DNA of 54,440 nucleotides from CAIVPM01 sp964615145 (GCA_964615145.1 CAZTOP010000016.1:1-54440); one strand, 5' to 3'. Counted from the first letter of the stretch, positions 27,746 through 36,243 are shown. The notes: generated from the letters alone by a model not told the origin. Numbers and translations are program-made.

Positions 27746-30664
27746 CTATAACAACAAGCCCTTTACGTTTGCCTCTGATACCTTTGCAAGTTCACATATC
27801 TCTGTAATAGTTGCACCGTTGTTTTTGTAGCTGTAAAAGTGATTTTCACTTAGTAGTACATACTCCCAAATTCTACCCATTCTATTATCGGGTGAAACCT
27901 TATTTATTTTATTACACCATGCTAAGGTTGCCAATTGTTTTTGCTTTACATTCTCATCTTTTATTTTATCCTGACCCTTAGTTTCTATCACATAGACTTT
28001 TTCTTTTGTAACTACAATGAAGTCTGGATAATATAATGAAAGCAACCCGTCATTACGAATGTAAGTGATGAAAACAAACTGGTGCTGGTGTTCTAATATT
28101 TTTAAAAAACTAACTACTTCGCTGTCACTATCAGCATACAACATAAATTCTTTTTCAAACAAACCTTTATTAGATGGATATGCTAAGTGAGTGTAAATAG
28201 TTTTGGTAATATCTAAAGCATATTTCTGCCGCATTTTAATTTCCTGAACGGATGAAAACCAAAGTTTGTTTACCTCTGCATCTGATACGTCAACACTTTG
28301 CTGCATCTCATAAATAGCTTTACCAATTTCCTTCACTATATGGTCTGTTACAATGCCATTTTGAGCCAAGAGAATTTTGTAATTGTTATCTTCAAATGGA
28401 TTGAAGGGCTGGCTAAATAATTTCTCTTTTATAAACTTATCCAATAATTGAATTACCTGCATTTGATTAACCTGCATTACAGGCATTGGTTTTGTTTTTC
28501 GTTCACTCACTTTTTCCATTCTGTTGGTAACAGTGTGTAATAACTTTTGCAGGTACTCATTATAGCTTTGTGCAGTGAATAAACTTGCCGAAACTACATA
28601 ATTGCCAAACCTTGTTTTAACGGTCAATTCTTCTGAATAAAAGGCTTCTCCATCGTTTGCCAGTATCTTTTGTAATTGTTGTAAATCGTAGCCTGTAAAG
28701 GGCTTTAAATTAGCAATAGATATATCACCGGGGGTTAGTTGTTCTTCTGCTTCATGAATTATTATGGGCAAGTATATATCGTAATCTTTGTAATTTTCCT
28801 TTAGACCAACTGTAATCAAATCACCTAAAACCTGACCTCCTGTCTCTGGCTCATCATCCAATTCACCTGCTAAGCCTTCTGCCAATAAATCATCATAAAA
28901 AGCTATGAACGCAGGATGCTCAACAATGGTTAATAAATCAAGGTAAGAGGTAGGTTCTTTCTTTAATTCTAAAAGGTTTCTTCTGCTTTCAGTTTTTATA
29001 TCTTCATAATCTTTTTCTCTCCACATTAAACGTAGTCCTCTACCAATCGTTTGCTCTAAAAGTATTGGTGCTGTTGTTGCTCTTAATGGTACAATGACAC
29101 AAATATTGTTTACATCAAAACCCTCTCTAAGCATCAATACTGAAATGATTACTTTTGGTTTTTCATATTTATCAACGTTGAACAGTTTTTGCTTAACTAT
29201 CTGCCATTCAGCTTTAGGAATTTCACCACTTCTGTTACTATCTACTCTTGTTATATCATCTTCATTTAAACCCTCTGCCAATAGAAAACTTTCAACATAA
29301 GGACTTACTGTTGTATCCTCGCAGACCACCAACATTTTAGGGTGCTTTTCTGAAATGCCATCTTTGTTTTTTGTAAATTCTGTAAAATGCTTTTCTAAAA
29401 TTTTAAGTTTACTTAACCCTGCTCTAAGCATTAAGATTTGACCATCGCTAAGACCTATTACTTTTTTATTAGCATCCCGTATTGCACCAAATTCCAAAGG
29501 CAGTTGTGACAGTTCTTTTCTCTTGTCAATTGCAATGGTTTTTACTAAACCTTTACGAATGGCAACTTTTAAATCAAAGTCGGAAATGATGTGGGGAAAA
29601 TAATGTTTAGTTCTTGTTTGTCCGCTCCCTGTTACATCATAAGGAGTAGCAGAAAAATCAACTTGAATAAATGATGAGCCTTTTGATGCTGCTATTTTAT
29701 TTAACCCTTTTTGCCATTCAACTTCTTCAACTTCTCCATAAGACTTGTTTTCATGTATGTGGTGTGCTTCATCATTCATTACCATTAAATCGGACAATGC
29801 AGCTAAAAAGTCTAACTCTTTGCCACGTAAATATTGATTATCTAATGTACTTAAATCATTGCCGCCACTTGTGCCAGGAGTAACAGGAAAGAGGTCTTTT
29901 ATTACTGATGTTGGATTGTCTAATGCAGATGCTTCTGTTTCTTCCTCCTCCTCAATGCCCATAAACAAATGCCAGTTTGTTATTGCTATTATTCCTTCAC
30001 CTGTAATTTTAGAGCCTATTTCTTCTTTCTTTACAACATTGTTTTGAATAAAGCCAAAGACATCATCTTTATATGCTTGTGGAATGAATAAGTCTTGAAA
30101 TTTATAAAAGTCGCACTGCTCAAATATCCTTTCCTGATTGGTATTTTCTTTGCCCAAATAAGCATCTAAAATTCTTTCATAAACAATAAGACCCGGAGCT
30201 ACCAACAAAAAGTTTTTGGTGTAGTTGCCTGACTTTGTTTCTTCGTATTTCGCATTTAATAATTGCCAAATAAGTAAGGCGTGCATCACCCATGTTTTAC
30301 CTGTACCAGTTGCCATTTTAATGGCATACTTTGGTATTTCATATTTAGCTTTTGCTAACTCACCTGCATTCATTTCAGCAAGCAAATCGGGGGCTACTGT
30401 TAAGTAAAATTCTTTAACTGATTTTAGCTTTAAAACTTCGTGTAGGTAAATAATGTTTAAAATACTTTGCTGCTGACCTTCGTGAAAATTTACTGGTCGG
30501 GTTTCGGTGTAAGGTGGCAAGAACCAAAACTTAATCAGGTCTTTTGTAACTGGTGTAACTGCATCTAATAGACTGCCATCAGCCAATGCTTGTTTCGCCT
30601 TAGCCGAAACTGCATTCGCTAATTTTAAAGGAATATCTCTTGTGCCTATATTGGTCGGGTTCAT
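27746..30664 (-). CDS. res: Type III restriction endonuclease subunit (helicase-nuclease)
   Basis: 972 aa. SF2 helicase motifs: Walker A MATGTGKT at 117-124, DEAH in VMNDEAHHIHE at about 295, motif III FSATPY, and motif VI-like IGRGLRLMWR. The C-terminal part has a PD-(D/E)XK nuclease motif, YYPDFIVVTKEKVYVIETKGQ at about 876-896. Res works as a complex with Mod, translocating or sliding on DNA and cutting when unmethylated sites are met. It starts nine bases after the mod stop. Length and order are normal for the family and there is no frameshift, so the system should be intact. The specificity cannot be read from sequence. Confidence 0.95.
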   Translation of the reverse strand: MNPTNIGTRDIPLKLANAVSAKAKQALADGSLLDAVTPVTKDLIKFWFLPPYTETRPVNFHEGQQQSILNIIYLHEVLKLKSVKEFYLTVAPDLLAEMNAGELAKAKYEIPKYAIKMATGTGKTWVMHALLIWQLLNAKYEETKSGNYTKNFLLVAPGLIVYERILDAYLGKENTNQERIFEQCDFYKFQDLFIPQAYKDDVFGFIQNNVVKKEEIGSKITGEGIIAITNWHLFMGIEEEEETEASALDNPTSVIKDLFPVTPGTSGGNDLSTLDNQYLRGKELDFLAALSDLMVMNDEAHHIHENKSYGEVEEVEWQKGLNKIAASKGSSFIQVDFSATPYDVTGSGQTRTKHYFPHIISDFDLKVAIRKGLVKTIAIDKRKELSQLPLEFGAIRDANKKVIGLSDGQILMLRAGLSKLKILEKHFTEFTKNKDGISEKHPKMLVVCEDTTVSPYVESFLLAEGLNEDDITRVDSNRSGEIPKAEWQIVKQKLFNVDKYEKPKVIISVLMLREGFDVNNICVIVPLRATTAPILLEQTIGRGLRLMWREKDYEDIKTESRRNLLELKKEPTSYLDLLTIVEHPAFIAFYDDLLAEGLAGELDDEPETGGQVLGDLITVGLKENYKDYDIYLPIIIHEAEEQLTPGDISIANLKPFTGYDLQQLQKILANDGEAFYSEELTVKTRFGNYVVSASLFTAQSYNEYLQKLLHTVTNRMEKVSERKTKPMPVMQVNQMQVIQLLDKFIKEKLFSQPFNPFEDNNYKILLAQNGIVTDHIVKEIGKAIYEMQQSVDVSDAEVNKLWFSSVQEIKMRQKYALDITKTIYTHLAYPSNKGLFEKEFMLYADSDSEVVSFLKILEHQHQFVFITYIRNDGLLSLYYPDFIVVTKEKVYVIETKGQDKIKDENVKQKQLATLAWCNKINKVSPDNRMGRIWEYVLLSENHFYSYKNNGATITEICELAKVSEANVKGLLL

Positions 30665-30673
30665 TATTAACGA

Positions 30674-32800
30674 TTAAATCTTTTCTATAACTATACTTTC
30701 AAAACCAAATACATCCACCGCTTTTACGCAAACTGTTCTGCTAAGTTTCTTTTGCACTGTTAATGTAGTGCTTGTAATGCAATGGTAAGGGTCTGTATCA
30801 TTGGCAGTATTTTCTCTATAATCCTGCCACTGACTGCGGAATATTTCGCCATCATAATCGGGGTCTATGCTCCAATACTCAATTAATGCCAATGGGTCTT
30901 TTGCAATTATTTGTTTTAGTTTCTCTTTGTCTTTATCGTCTAACGGTATGTTATCAGGGGAAAGAAGGATATAATTATCCAATGAAATAGTAATTGTTTC
31001 TTCCTGTTCCTGATTACCCTTTTCTTTTTTAATTGGTTTGATAAGAAGATACTGCAAACTGCTAAACCTTACACTGCCATCTTTTGCCATCTTTTCATAT
31101 CCTTTCTTACTACCTAATTTATCTAATAGGTCTGGTGGAATAACTAATACCTCCACATCGTTTTTATGTTGTATAATGGCTTCTGATATATCGTAGGCAA
31201 AGTTCCAACCAAGTACAGTTACTTTGTTCCAATTACCGCCTAAAAAAGTATTCTTTAACTCTGCTGCTCTTTTTACAGTAGCCTTGCCTGTTAGCTTTCC
31301 CGGACTATCTACCAATACCAATACTTTATCGGTTTTAATATAGCCTAAATTTCTGCCGGGTGCTTGTTCTTCAGTAAAAGGTATTGCACCATACAGGCTA
31401 AGAATTATTTGGCTTAGGTCGCCAACACGTTTATAAATTTTTGTACTGGCAAATACTTCTTTTTGATAATCACCAATGCTTTGATAAAAGAAAGGCTTTG
31501 CATCCATATCAATAAAGCGTTTACGCATTACCATAGTGGCAGGTTTACCAATATCACTTATTAACCACCGCCTTTTCATTTTTTCTGCTACTGCTGCTGT
31601 CGTACCACTACCACCAAAAAAATCTGCAACAATTGAATCTTCATTAGAAGAGGCGGCGATTATTCTTTCTAATAACTTTTCCGGCTTTTGCGTGCCATAA
31701 TCTAACCGTTCATCAGCCATAGGATTTATCGGAGCAATATCATCCCATAAATTTTGAATGATGTACCCCTTCCATTCGTTTAAATATTGCTTCCTCATTA
31801 TTCTTTTAGACTTATCTTCTGGCATCCATAATCTATTTTCATCATAAAGCTTTTGCATGACATCATAAGAAACAGACCAACCATAATTAGGAGGTGCATA
31901 ACCCATAAATTCATATTTCATTGTCGGTCTTGGATTTGGGCTTGTTAATGGGGTTAATGAAAAAATTCTACCATCTTTTTCTTTATATCTAAATCTTTCT
32001 TTGACATAATCTTCTGTACCCTCTTTGGTATAAAGCATGTTAAAAATGTAGTCATCGGATTTAGTGTACCAAAATATTGTTTCTGTTAATGTTCCAAATT
32101 GAATTGTTTGGTTCATTGGGCGTAGTCTTCTTTTCCATACGATTTCATTTCTAAAATTATTTTTACCAAATATTTCGTCCATAATTATTTTAATGTAATG
32201 ACCTACGTGCCAGTCATTGTGTACGTAGATGCTTCCCTTATCACTTAATAATTCCTTCATTAATACTAAACGAGGGTACAACATCTTTAGGTAGCTAACT
32301 GTGCCATCTTTCCAAGTATCTGCGTAAGCAAATTGTTCAATAACTGTAGGCTTTTGTTCAAGGCTTGTACCGGGTAGAGTTACTTTAGTTCTATAATCAG
32401 CTTTACTATCAAAAGGTGGGTCAATGTAAATGAGGTCAATCTTACCCCTCATGCTGGGTAAGCCACTGTCTGGGTCACCTGCTAAAAGGTTTTGCATTAC
32501 CAATAAATTATCGCCATATACAAGCCTATTCACCCATTCTGCTTCTTGATGAACCTGTAATTTACCTTGACGTAAACCAAACATTTGCAACTGCTCAGGG
32601 CTTGCATCTATAGTTGTTGTTTTTTCTTTAGGGTTAGGCATTGTGCCCTTAAATAAGCCGCTAACGTCTTTGGCAGGTAATACCAATTCGTTGGTTTGCA
32701 GTGCCAGCTTGCTTTGGCTGCTGATACGCTCTAATATACGTTCGGCTTCTTTTTTGCCTTCTTCAACAATTTTGGGTAACTCGAATATTAAACTTGACAT
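30674..32800 (-). CDS. mod: Type III DNA methyltransferase (N6-adenine, beta class)
   Basis: 708 aa. Motif IV DPPF at 127-130 (DLIYIDPPFDS) lies before the AdoMet-binding motif DFFGGSGTTAAVAE at about 395-408, the beta-class order typical of type III Mod and expected to make N6-methyladenine. The region between and around them (about 230-370) holds the target-recognition segment. Mod modifies one strand of the asymmetric site and provides specificity for Res. It is the first gene of the five-gene minus-strand unit. It diverges from the 162-aa gene across 206 bp; on the minus side I see no convincing TAnnTTTG promoter. Confidence 0.95.
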   Translation of the reverse strand: MSSLIFELPKIVEEGKKEAERILERISSQSKLALQTNELVLPAKDVSGLFKGTMPNPKEKTTTIDASPEQLQMFGLRQGKLQVHQEAEWVNRLVYGDNLLVMQNLLAGDPDSGLPSMRGKIDLIYIDPPFDSKADYRTKVTLPGTSLEQKPTVIEQFAYADTWKDGTVSYLKMLYPRLVLMKELLSDKGSIYVHNDWHVGHYIKIIMDEIFGKNNFRNEIVWKRRLRPMNQTIQFGTLTETIFWYTKSDDYIFNMLYTKEGTEDYVKERFRYKEKDGRIFSLTPLTSPNPRPTMKYEFMGYAPPNYGWSVSYDVMQKLYDENRLWMPEDKSKRIMRKQYLNEWKGYIIQNLWDDIAPINPMADERLDYGTQKPEKLLERIIAASSNEDSIVADFFGGSGTTAAVAEKMKRRWLISDIGKPATMVMRKRFIDMDAKPFFYQSIGDYQKEVFASTKIYKRVGDLSQIILSLYGAIPFTEEQAPGRNLGYIKTDKVLVLVDSPGKLTGKATVKRAAELKNTFLGGNWNKVTVLGWNFAYDISEAIIQHKNDVEVLVIPPDLLDKLGSKKGYEKMAKDGSVRFSSLQYLLIKPIKKEKGNQEQEETITISLDNYILLSPDNIPLDDKDKEKLKQIIAKDPLALIEYWSIDPDYDGEIFRSQWQDYRENTANDTDPYHCITSTTLTVQKKLSRTVCVKAVDVFGFESIVIEKI

Positions 32801-32945
32801 GTTAGTTTATACAGGTATTTTAAAAAAGAGTGCCAATATAAGCTAAACAAGTGAGAAATAAGAATAAGGGTATTACTTCATTTTTCCAAGCTTCTTTTAA
32901 GTTCTTTTCCACATAATGTTAATAAAGAGTGAATATACATTTTGC

Positions 32946-32975
32946 TTGGTATATTCACTATATTCAGTATTTTTG
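32946..32975 (+). promoter_or_regulatory. Predicted Bacteroidota promoter for the 162-aa gene
   Basis: TTG at 32946-32948 and TATTTTTG at 32968-32975 (TAnnTTTG) separated by 19 bases, the usual spacing for the Bacteroidota primary sigma factor. The ATG follows 31 bases downstream at 33007. Confidence 0.65.
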
Positions 32976-33006
32976 CTTTGTCATTCTTTAGTAAAACAAA
33001 ATAGTT

Positions 33007-33495
33007 ATGGAAAAAGAACAAGAAATAATAGAATATGCCCAACAACAATTGAAGGCTGCACAAGAGCAAGTTGCCAAGTGGCAGCTTTTTTTAGAAGCCA
33101 GTAATGTAAAGGCGGGTACTGTGGTTAAAACCCAAACATTGTTTGGCGATACCAAACCAGTAGAGGTTAAGACAGAGAAGAAAGAACGAAAGGTTAGTAC
33201 TATTAACAATGGTACATTAAAATCACACATAGTTAAGTTTCTTAAAACTAATAACGACTTGTATAGTGGCAGGGATATGTTTGACTATGTTGTGAAAGAA
33301 GCACAATATACAGGCAACTATACTTCCTTTGCTGGCAAGCTAAGCGTATTGGTTTCAAAAAAGGTATTGGGAAAGTTTATTGTAGAGGATGTACCTAATG
33401 ACAGGAAATACTGGTATGGGTTAAAAGAGTGGTGGCTAAATGATAAACTAAAAGATGAATACCAAGAAAAGCTGGATAAGAAGGTTAACGGATAA
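33007..33495 (+). CDS. Unknown protein with coiled coil and winged-helix-like C-terminus
   Basis: 162 aa. Residues 1-30 are a charged helix with heptad character (EIIEYAQQQLKAAQEQVAKW). A lysine-rich linker follows, and residues about 70-145 (LKSHIVKFLKTNNDLYSGRDMFDYV ... YWYGLKEWW) look like a winged helix. It is divergent from mod, has its own promoter and terminator, and could be a regulator of the restriction-modification operon, in the position a controller gene would occupy. That role is inference; I recognise no named family. Confidence 0.7.
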   Translation: MEKEQEIIEYAQQQLKAAQEQVAKWQLFLEASNVKAGTVVKTQTLFGDTKPVEVKTEKKERKVSTINNGTLKSHIVKFLKTNNDLYSGRDMFDYVVKEAQYTGNYTSFAGKLSVLVSKKVLGKFIVEDVPNDRKYWYGLKEWWLNDKLKDEYQEKLDKKVNG

Positions 33496-33501
33496 AAAAA
33501 T

Positions 33502-33550
33502 AAACCACCTACAAAAAGTTTGGCGACTCTGGCGTAGATGGTTTGTTTTT
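33502..33550 (+). terminator. Terminator of the 162-aa gene
   Basis: Arms AAACCACCTAC (33502-33512) and GTAGATGGTTT (33534-33544) with one mismatch, followed by GTTTTT. It lies seven bases after the stop. Confidence 0.7.
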
Positions 33551-33564
33551 AGTGTAAATAATAT

Positions 33565-33632
33565 GGGGCGTTCAGATTAGATTACCGGGACTTGTCATTC
33601 TTAGTAAATGGGTTTGATTCCCATACGCTCCA
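33565..33632 (+). tRNA. tRNA-like sequence with degenerate D-arm
   Basis: 68 nt. The acceptor stem GGGGCGT/ACGCTCC (7 bp, one G-U) and T-arm ATGGG-TTTGATT-CCCAT are complete, with discriminator A and no encoded CCA. The anticodon region CTTGTCA sits in a weak stem (CGGGA with TTCTT). The segment between acceptor and anticodon stem is only 14 nt, lacks the GG of a D-loop and forms no clear stem. The nearest canonical reading would be tRNA-Asp(GTC), with the anticodon register off by one. It is probably a decayed tRNA or a tRNA mimic carried by the island rather than a working tRNA. Confidence 0.45.
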
Positions 33633-33680
33633 TTTATTTATGCTGCAAAGGTAAGGTCAAAATTTTAAATTACATATAAG

Positions 33681-34478
33681 ATGAGTAAGGTTTTCAAAAT
33701 TGCAGCTACTGAACAAACATTAGATGTGGTACTGGCTTCTTTTGTCAAAGAAATAGATAAATACTTTGAATTAGAGGCAAATACACAAAAACAACTGCAT
33801 ACACCCATACCTGTATTAACTGATAAAAAGGGATTTCATGCCTGTTGTGGTGAGGAGCCAAAGAACAATGAACCTTTGATAATTAGCCCACTGCAAATGG
33901 TTTGGTGCAATATTGTAATGTACCTACAGGAAACAGGATTTGGAGAAGAAGAAATAGAGAAAATCAAGATGCTGCTTTGTGTGTTAGATGAACAATATAA
34001 AACTACATTGGCACTCCTGGAGTTCTGTTTACATTATTGCCTTCACAATAGACAACCACTTTGCTTAATGGTTACAAAAGCTGGTAGTGGAAAGATAATA
34101 GGCTGTGAGAAAATGGAAACTTTTTATAACTGTGATGATGAAGATTTTTATATTAATATCAGGCTACACAAGATTTTAAAGAAAGCTTTACCCCACTTTG
34201 ATTTAAGCAATGAATTAGGCTATACAATAACAGTAAGTGCTAAGGAAAGAGAATTGCTTGATGCAATACATACAAATAATTATTTAGCAGAGGTAACTAT
34301 TAAAACCAAAAACGGTAATATACATTCTGCTGAATTTTGTGAACACCTGCCACTTGATGAAAAAAAATATGTGCAGATAATGAATGAAAAAAGTGACCAG
34401 ACTGTTACCATCAAGAGACAGAAAGGTAAAGATGCTTTTATAAAACGTATGTATCACAAGTTTTTTAACAACAATTAA
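33681..34478 (+). CDS. Island protein of unknown function (265 aa)
   Basis: 265 aa, cytosolic. There is an N-terminal helical segment, then a Cys-containing stretch (FHACCGEEP), a helix-rich middle (SPLQMVWCNIVMYLQETGFGEEEIEKIKMLL) and a mixed C-terminal half ending in a basic tail (KRMYHKFFNNN). The phrase ETGFGEEEIEKIK is reminiscent of MerR-type helices but the arrangement is not that of a MerR regulator. I recognise no family. It lies directly upstream of the small ORF and the recombinase on the same strand, so it may belong to the integration/excision module. Confidence 0.7.
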   Translation: MSKVFKIAATEQTLDVVLASFVKEIDKYFELEANTQKQLHTPIPVLTDKKGFHACCGEEPKNNEPLIISPLQMVWCNIVMYLQETGFGEEEIEKIKMLLCVLDEQYKTTLALLEFCLHYCLHNRQPLCLMVTKAGSGKIIGCEKMETFYNCDDEDFYINIRLHKILKKALPHFDLSNELGYTITVSAKERELLDAIHTNNYLAEVTIKTKNGNIHSAEFCEHLPLDEKKYVQIMNEKSDQTVTIKRQKGKDAFIKRMYHKFFNNN

Positions 34479-34489
34479 AATACCGATAG

Positions 34490-34567
34490 ATGAATAATAA
34501 TTACGGACGGCTGTACTTACTGGAAGAAACAGGAGAAGGCACTTGTGTAAACAATGCTATCACTTGA
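34490..34567 (+). CDS. Possible 25-aa ORF upstream of the recombinase module
   Basis: ATG at 34490, peptide MNNNYGRLYLLEETGEGTC and a short tail, stop at 34565-34567. It begins 11 bases after the 265-aa stop and overlaps the start of the next small ORF by 14 bases. It may be a translated leader. Too short to judge on its own. Confidence 0.3.
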   Translation: MNNNYGRLYLLEETGEGTCVNNAIT

Positions 34568-34739
34568 AGCATGTAAGAAAATTTTACAGGCAAACGGCAC
34601 GACATACAGCGATGAAGAAATAAAACAGATTAGACACTTGCTTTATAAGTTGGGTGAACTGGATTATCAGCTTTATAAAGCACCAAAAAATAAAAGAGAT
34701 GCAAACAGCAATCATTTACACAAGGGTTTCAACGGATGA
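34554..34739 (+). CDS. Small helical protein preceding the recombinase (61 aa)
   Basis: 61 aa. The core LEACKKILQANGTTYSDEEIKQIRHLLYKL is a helix-turn-helix-sized helical unit of a kind I recognise upstream of serine recombinases in Bacteroidota elements. Its 3' end overlaps the recombinase start (34699) by 41 bases in another frame, so the two are probably translationally coupled. It could be a recombination directionality factor or a regulator; the sequence does not say which. Confidence 0.55.
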   Translation: MLSLEACKKILQANGTTYSDEEIKQIRHLLYKLGELDYQLYKAPKNKRDANSNHLHKGFNG

Positions 34740-36243
34740 ACAAGCCGAAAAAGGGTACAGTTTAAGAGACCAGGAACAAAGGTTAAGGAAACATTGCGAA
34801 AGCAAGGGTATTGAAGTAATTAAGCATTTTCAGGATGACCATTCCGCTAAGACCTTTGAACGACCTGAATTTAAAAACCTCTTGGAGTTCATTAAAAAGA
34901 ACAAAGGCGTTGTAAAGAAATTGCTTATTGTGAAATGGGATAGGTTTTCCCGAAACATGGAAGCATCACTAACCATGATTACACAACTTATGAAGCTGGG
35001 TGTAACTGTGGAAGCAATAGAACAGCCCTTAGATGAAAGCGTACCGGAAAACCTTTTGATGAAAGCCTTTTACTTGGCTGCACCACAAGTAGAAAATCAA
35101 AGGCGTTCATTGAACACTACCAATGGAATGAGAAAAGCCATGAAGGAAGGCAGGTGGGTAAGCACTGCTCCTTTTGGTTATAAAAACGTAAGGGATGCAG
35201 CAAACAAACCCTGTATTGTACATTCCGAACTTGCACCACTTGTAAAGAAGTCGTTTGAATTATTTGCTACTGGTACTTATCAAATTGAAATACTTAGAAA
35301 GGAAATCTACAAACTGGGATTGAAAGTTAGCCGCAATCAATTTTGGCTTTTACTACGTAACCCTGTTTATTATGGTATGATTAGAATTAAAGCCTTGAAT
35401 GATGAACCTGAAGAACTGGTACAAGGGCTTCATGAGCCAATAATAAGTGAGGAACTCTTTTTTGAAGTGCAAAGCGTTTTAAGTGGCAGAAAGAAACTTA
35501 AAACAAAACATGCAAGAGTAAATGATGAATACCCTTTACGTGGGTATTTACAATGCCCAAGATGTGGCAAACCATTAACGGGCAGTTCTGCATTAGGAAA
35601 CGGCGGCAAATACTTTTACTACCATTGTACTAAGGGTTGCAATGAAAGGCATAAAAGCAATACACTGCATTCTGCTTTTGATAAATGGGTTAGTAGCATT
35701 TCATTAAAGCCTGAAATTGGCAGCTTGTACATTTCTATTATGGAAGATATTTTTAAGACTAAGGAAGGCGACAGGGATGTAGAAATTAAGAAACTTGAAG
35801 CCGAAATAGCAAAGAATAATGAACTGATGGATAAGGCTGCAATTAAGCTTATAAATGATGAATTGGATAAGTATGCTTACAACAGACTGAAAGAAAGAAA
35901 TGCGAAGGATTGTGCCGCTCTGCGAAGCAGGATAGCGGAACTAAAGCAAGCAGATAGTGGCTTTACAACTTACTGCAAGTTTGGCTTTTCCTTACTCAGC
36001 AATATGGGCTACTATTACAGCACTGCTACACTGGAAAACAAGCAGAAAATGCTTGGTTTGATATTTCCCGAAAAACTGGTATTTGCTAACAATACTTTTC
36101 AAACCACACAACCTAATGAGGTACTATCGCTGCTTTGCAGTGCTGATAAGGGTTTCAGCGATTGCAAAAAAGAAAAGAGCAGCAAAAATGCTGCTCCTTC
36201 CTATATGGTGACCGCGTTAGGATTCAAACCTAAAACCTTCTGA
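34699..36243 (+). CDS. Large serine recombinase (island integrase), C-terminus altered by integration
   Basis: 514 aa from the ATG at 34699, chosen because MQTAIIYTRVSTDEQ is the family's N-terminus and AAAAGAG precedes it; an upstream ATG at 34654 would add 15 unlikely residues. The resolvase domain has catalytic Ser11 and the WDRFSRN arginines. The recombinase domain follows, then a zinc ribbon (C286, C289, C310, C314) and a coiled coil at about 350-415. The last 11 residues before the stop (ALGFKPKTF region) are encoded by the antisense strand of tRNA-Arg. In an excised circle the frame would instead continue into the 40 codons at 21518-21637, giving about 545 aa. Confidence 0.93.
   Translation: MQTAIIYTRVSTDEQAEKGYSLRDQEQRLRKHCESKGIEVIKHFQDDHSAKTFERPEFKNLLEFIKKNKGVVKKLLIVKWDRFSRNMEASLTMITQLMKLGVTVEAIEQPLDESVPENLLMKAFYLAAPQVENQRRSLNTTNGMRKAMKEGRWVSTAPFGYKNVRDAANKPCIVHSELAPLVKKSFELFATGTYQIEILRKEIYKLGLKVSRNQFWLLLRNPVYYGMIRIKALNDEPEELVQGLHEPIISEELFFEVQSVLSGRKKLKTKHARVNDEYPLRGYLQCPRCGKPLTGSSALGNGGKYFYYHCTKGCNERHKSNTLHSAFDKWVSSISLKPEIGSLYISIMEDIFKTKEGDRDVEIKKLEAEIAKNNELMDKAAIKLINDELDKYAYNRLKERNAKDCAALRSRIAELKQADSGFTTYCKFGFSLLSNMGYYYSTATLENKQKMLGLIFPEKLVFANNTFQTTQPNEVLSLLCSADKGFSDCKKEKSSKNAAPSYMVTALGFKPKTF
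36166..36196 (-). terminator. Replacement terminator for tRNA-Arg, inside the recombinase gene
   Basis: On the minus strand, GAGCAGC-ATTTTT-GCTGCTC (36196 down to 36177) is followed by TTTTCTTTTTT, a classical Rho-independent terminator nine bases after the tRNA CCA. On the plus strand the same bases code for the KKEKSSKNAAPS stretch of the recombinase. Confidence 0.8.

Larger units (their letters stand above)
21512..36213. mobile_element. 14.7-kb serine-recombinase integrative island in tRNA-Arg
   Basis: Bounded by the six-base direct repeat GTGACC (21512-21517 and 36208-36213). The right copy is the last bases of a tRNA-Arg gene; the left copy abuts a displaced minus-strand terminator. A large serine recombinase lies at the right end, reading into the tRNA. 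Cargo: a conserved 63-aa protein, thermonuclease, a 249-aa unknown, DUF6876, a 79-aa protein, two paired hairpin elements, a GC-rich non-coding block, type III restriction-modification with three trailing genes, and a tRNA-like sequence. No relaxase, type IV secretion or phage structural genes are visible, so it is better called a defence or genomic island than a conjugative element or prophage. Confidence 0.85.

Noticed and set aside
26009..32800. BREX or Pgl system (methyltransferase plus kinase)
   Set aside because: The methyltransferase is a type III Mod paired with a Res subunit, and pglZ, brxC and related genes are absent.
34654..34698. Upstream ATG adding 15 residues to the recombinase
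   Set aside because: The added residues precede the conserved serine-recombinase N-terminus, and the ATG at 34699 has a better ribosome-binding sequence.
21512..36213. Prophage or conjugative transposon
   Set aside because: No capsid, tail, terminase, relaxase, coupling protein or type IV secretion genes are visible in the island.
21532..36230. TTCAAACC as the attachment core (present near both ends)
   Set aside because: Its distance from GTGACC differs between the ends (14 and 9 bases), and rebuilding the tRNA from that crossover breaks the T-arm. GTGACC gives an intact tRNA, terminator and reading frame.
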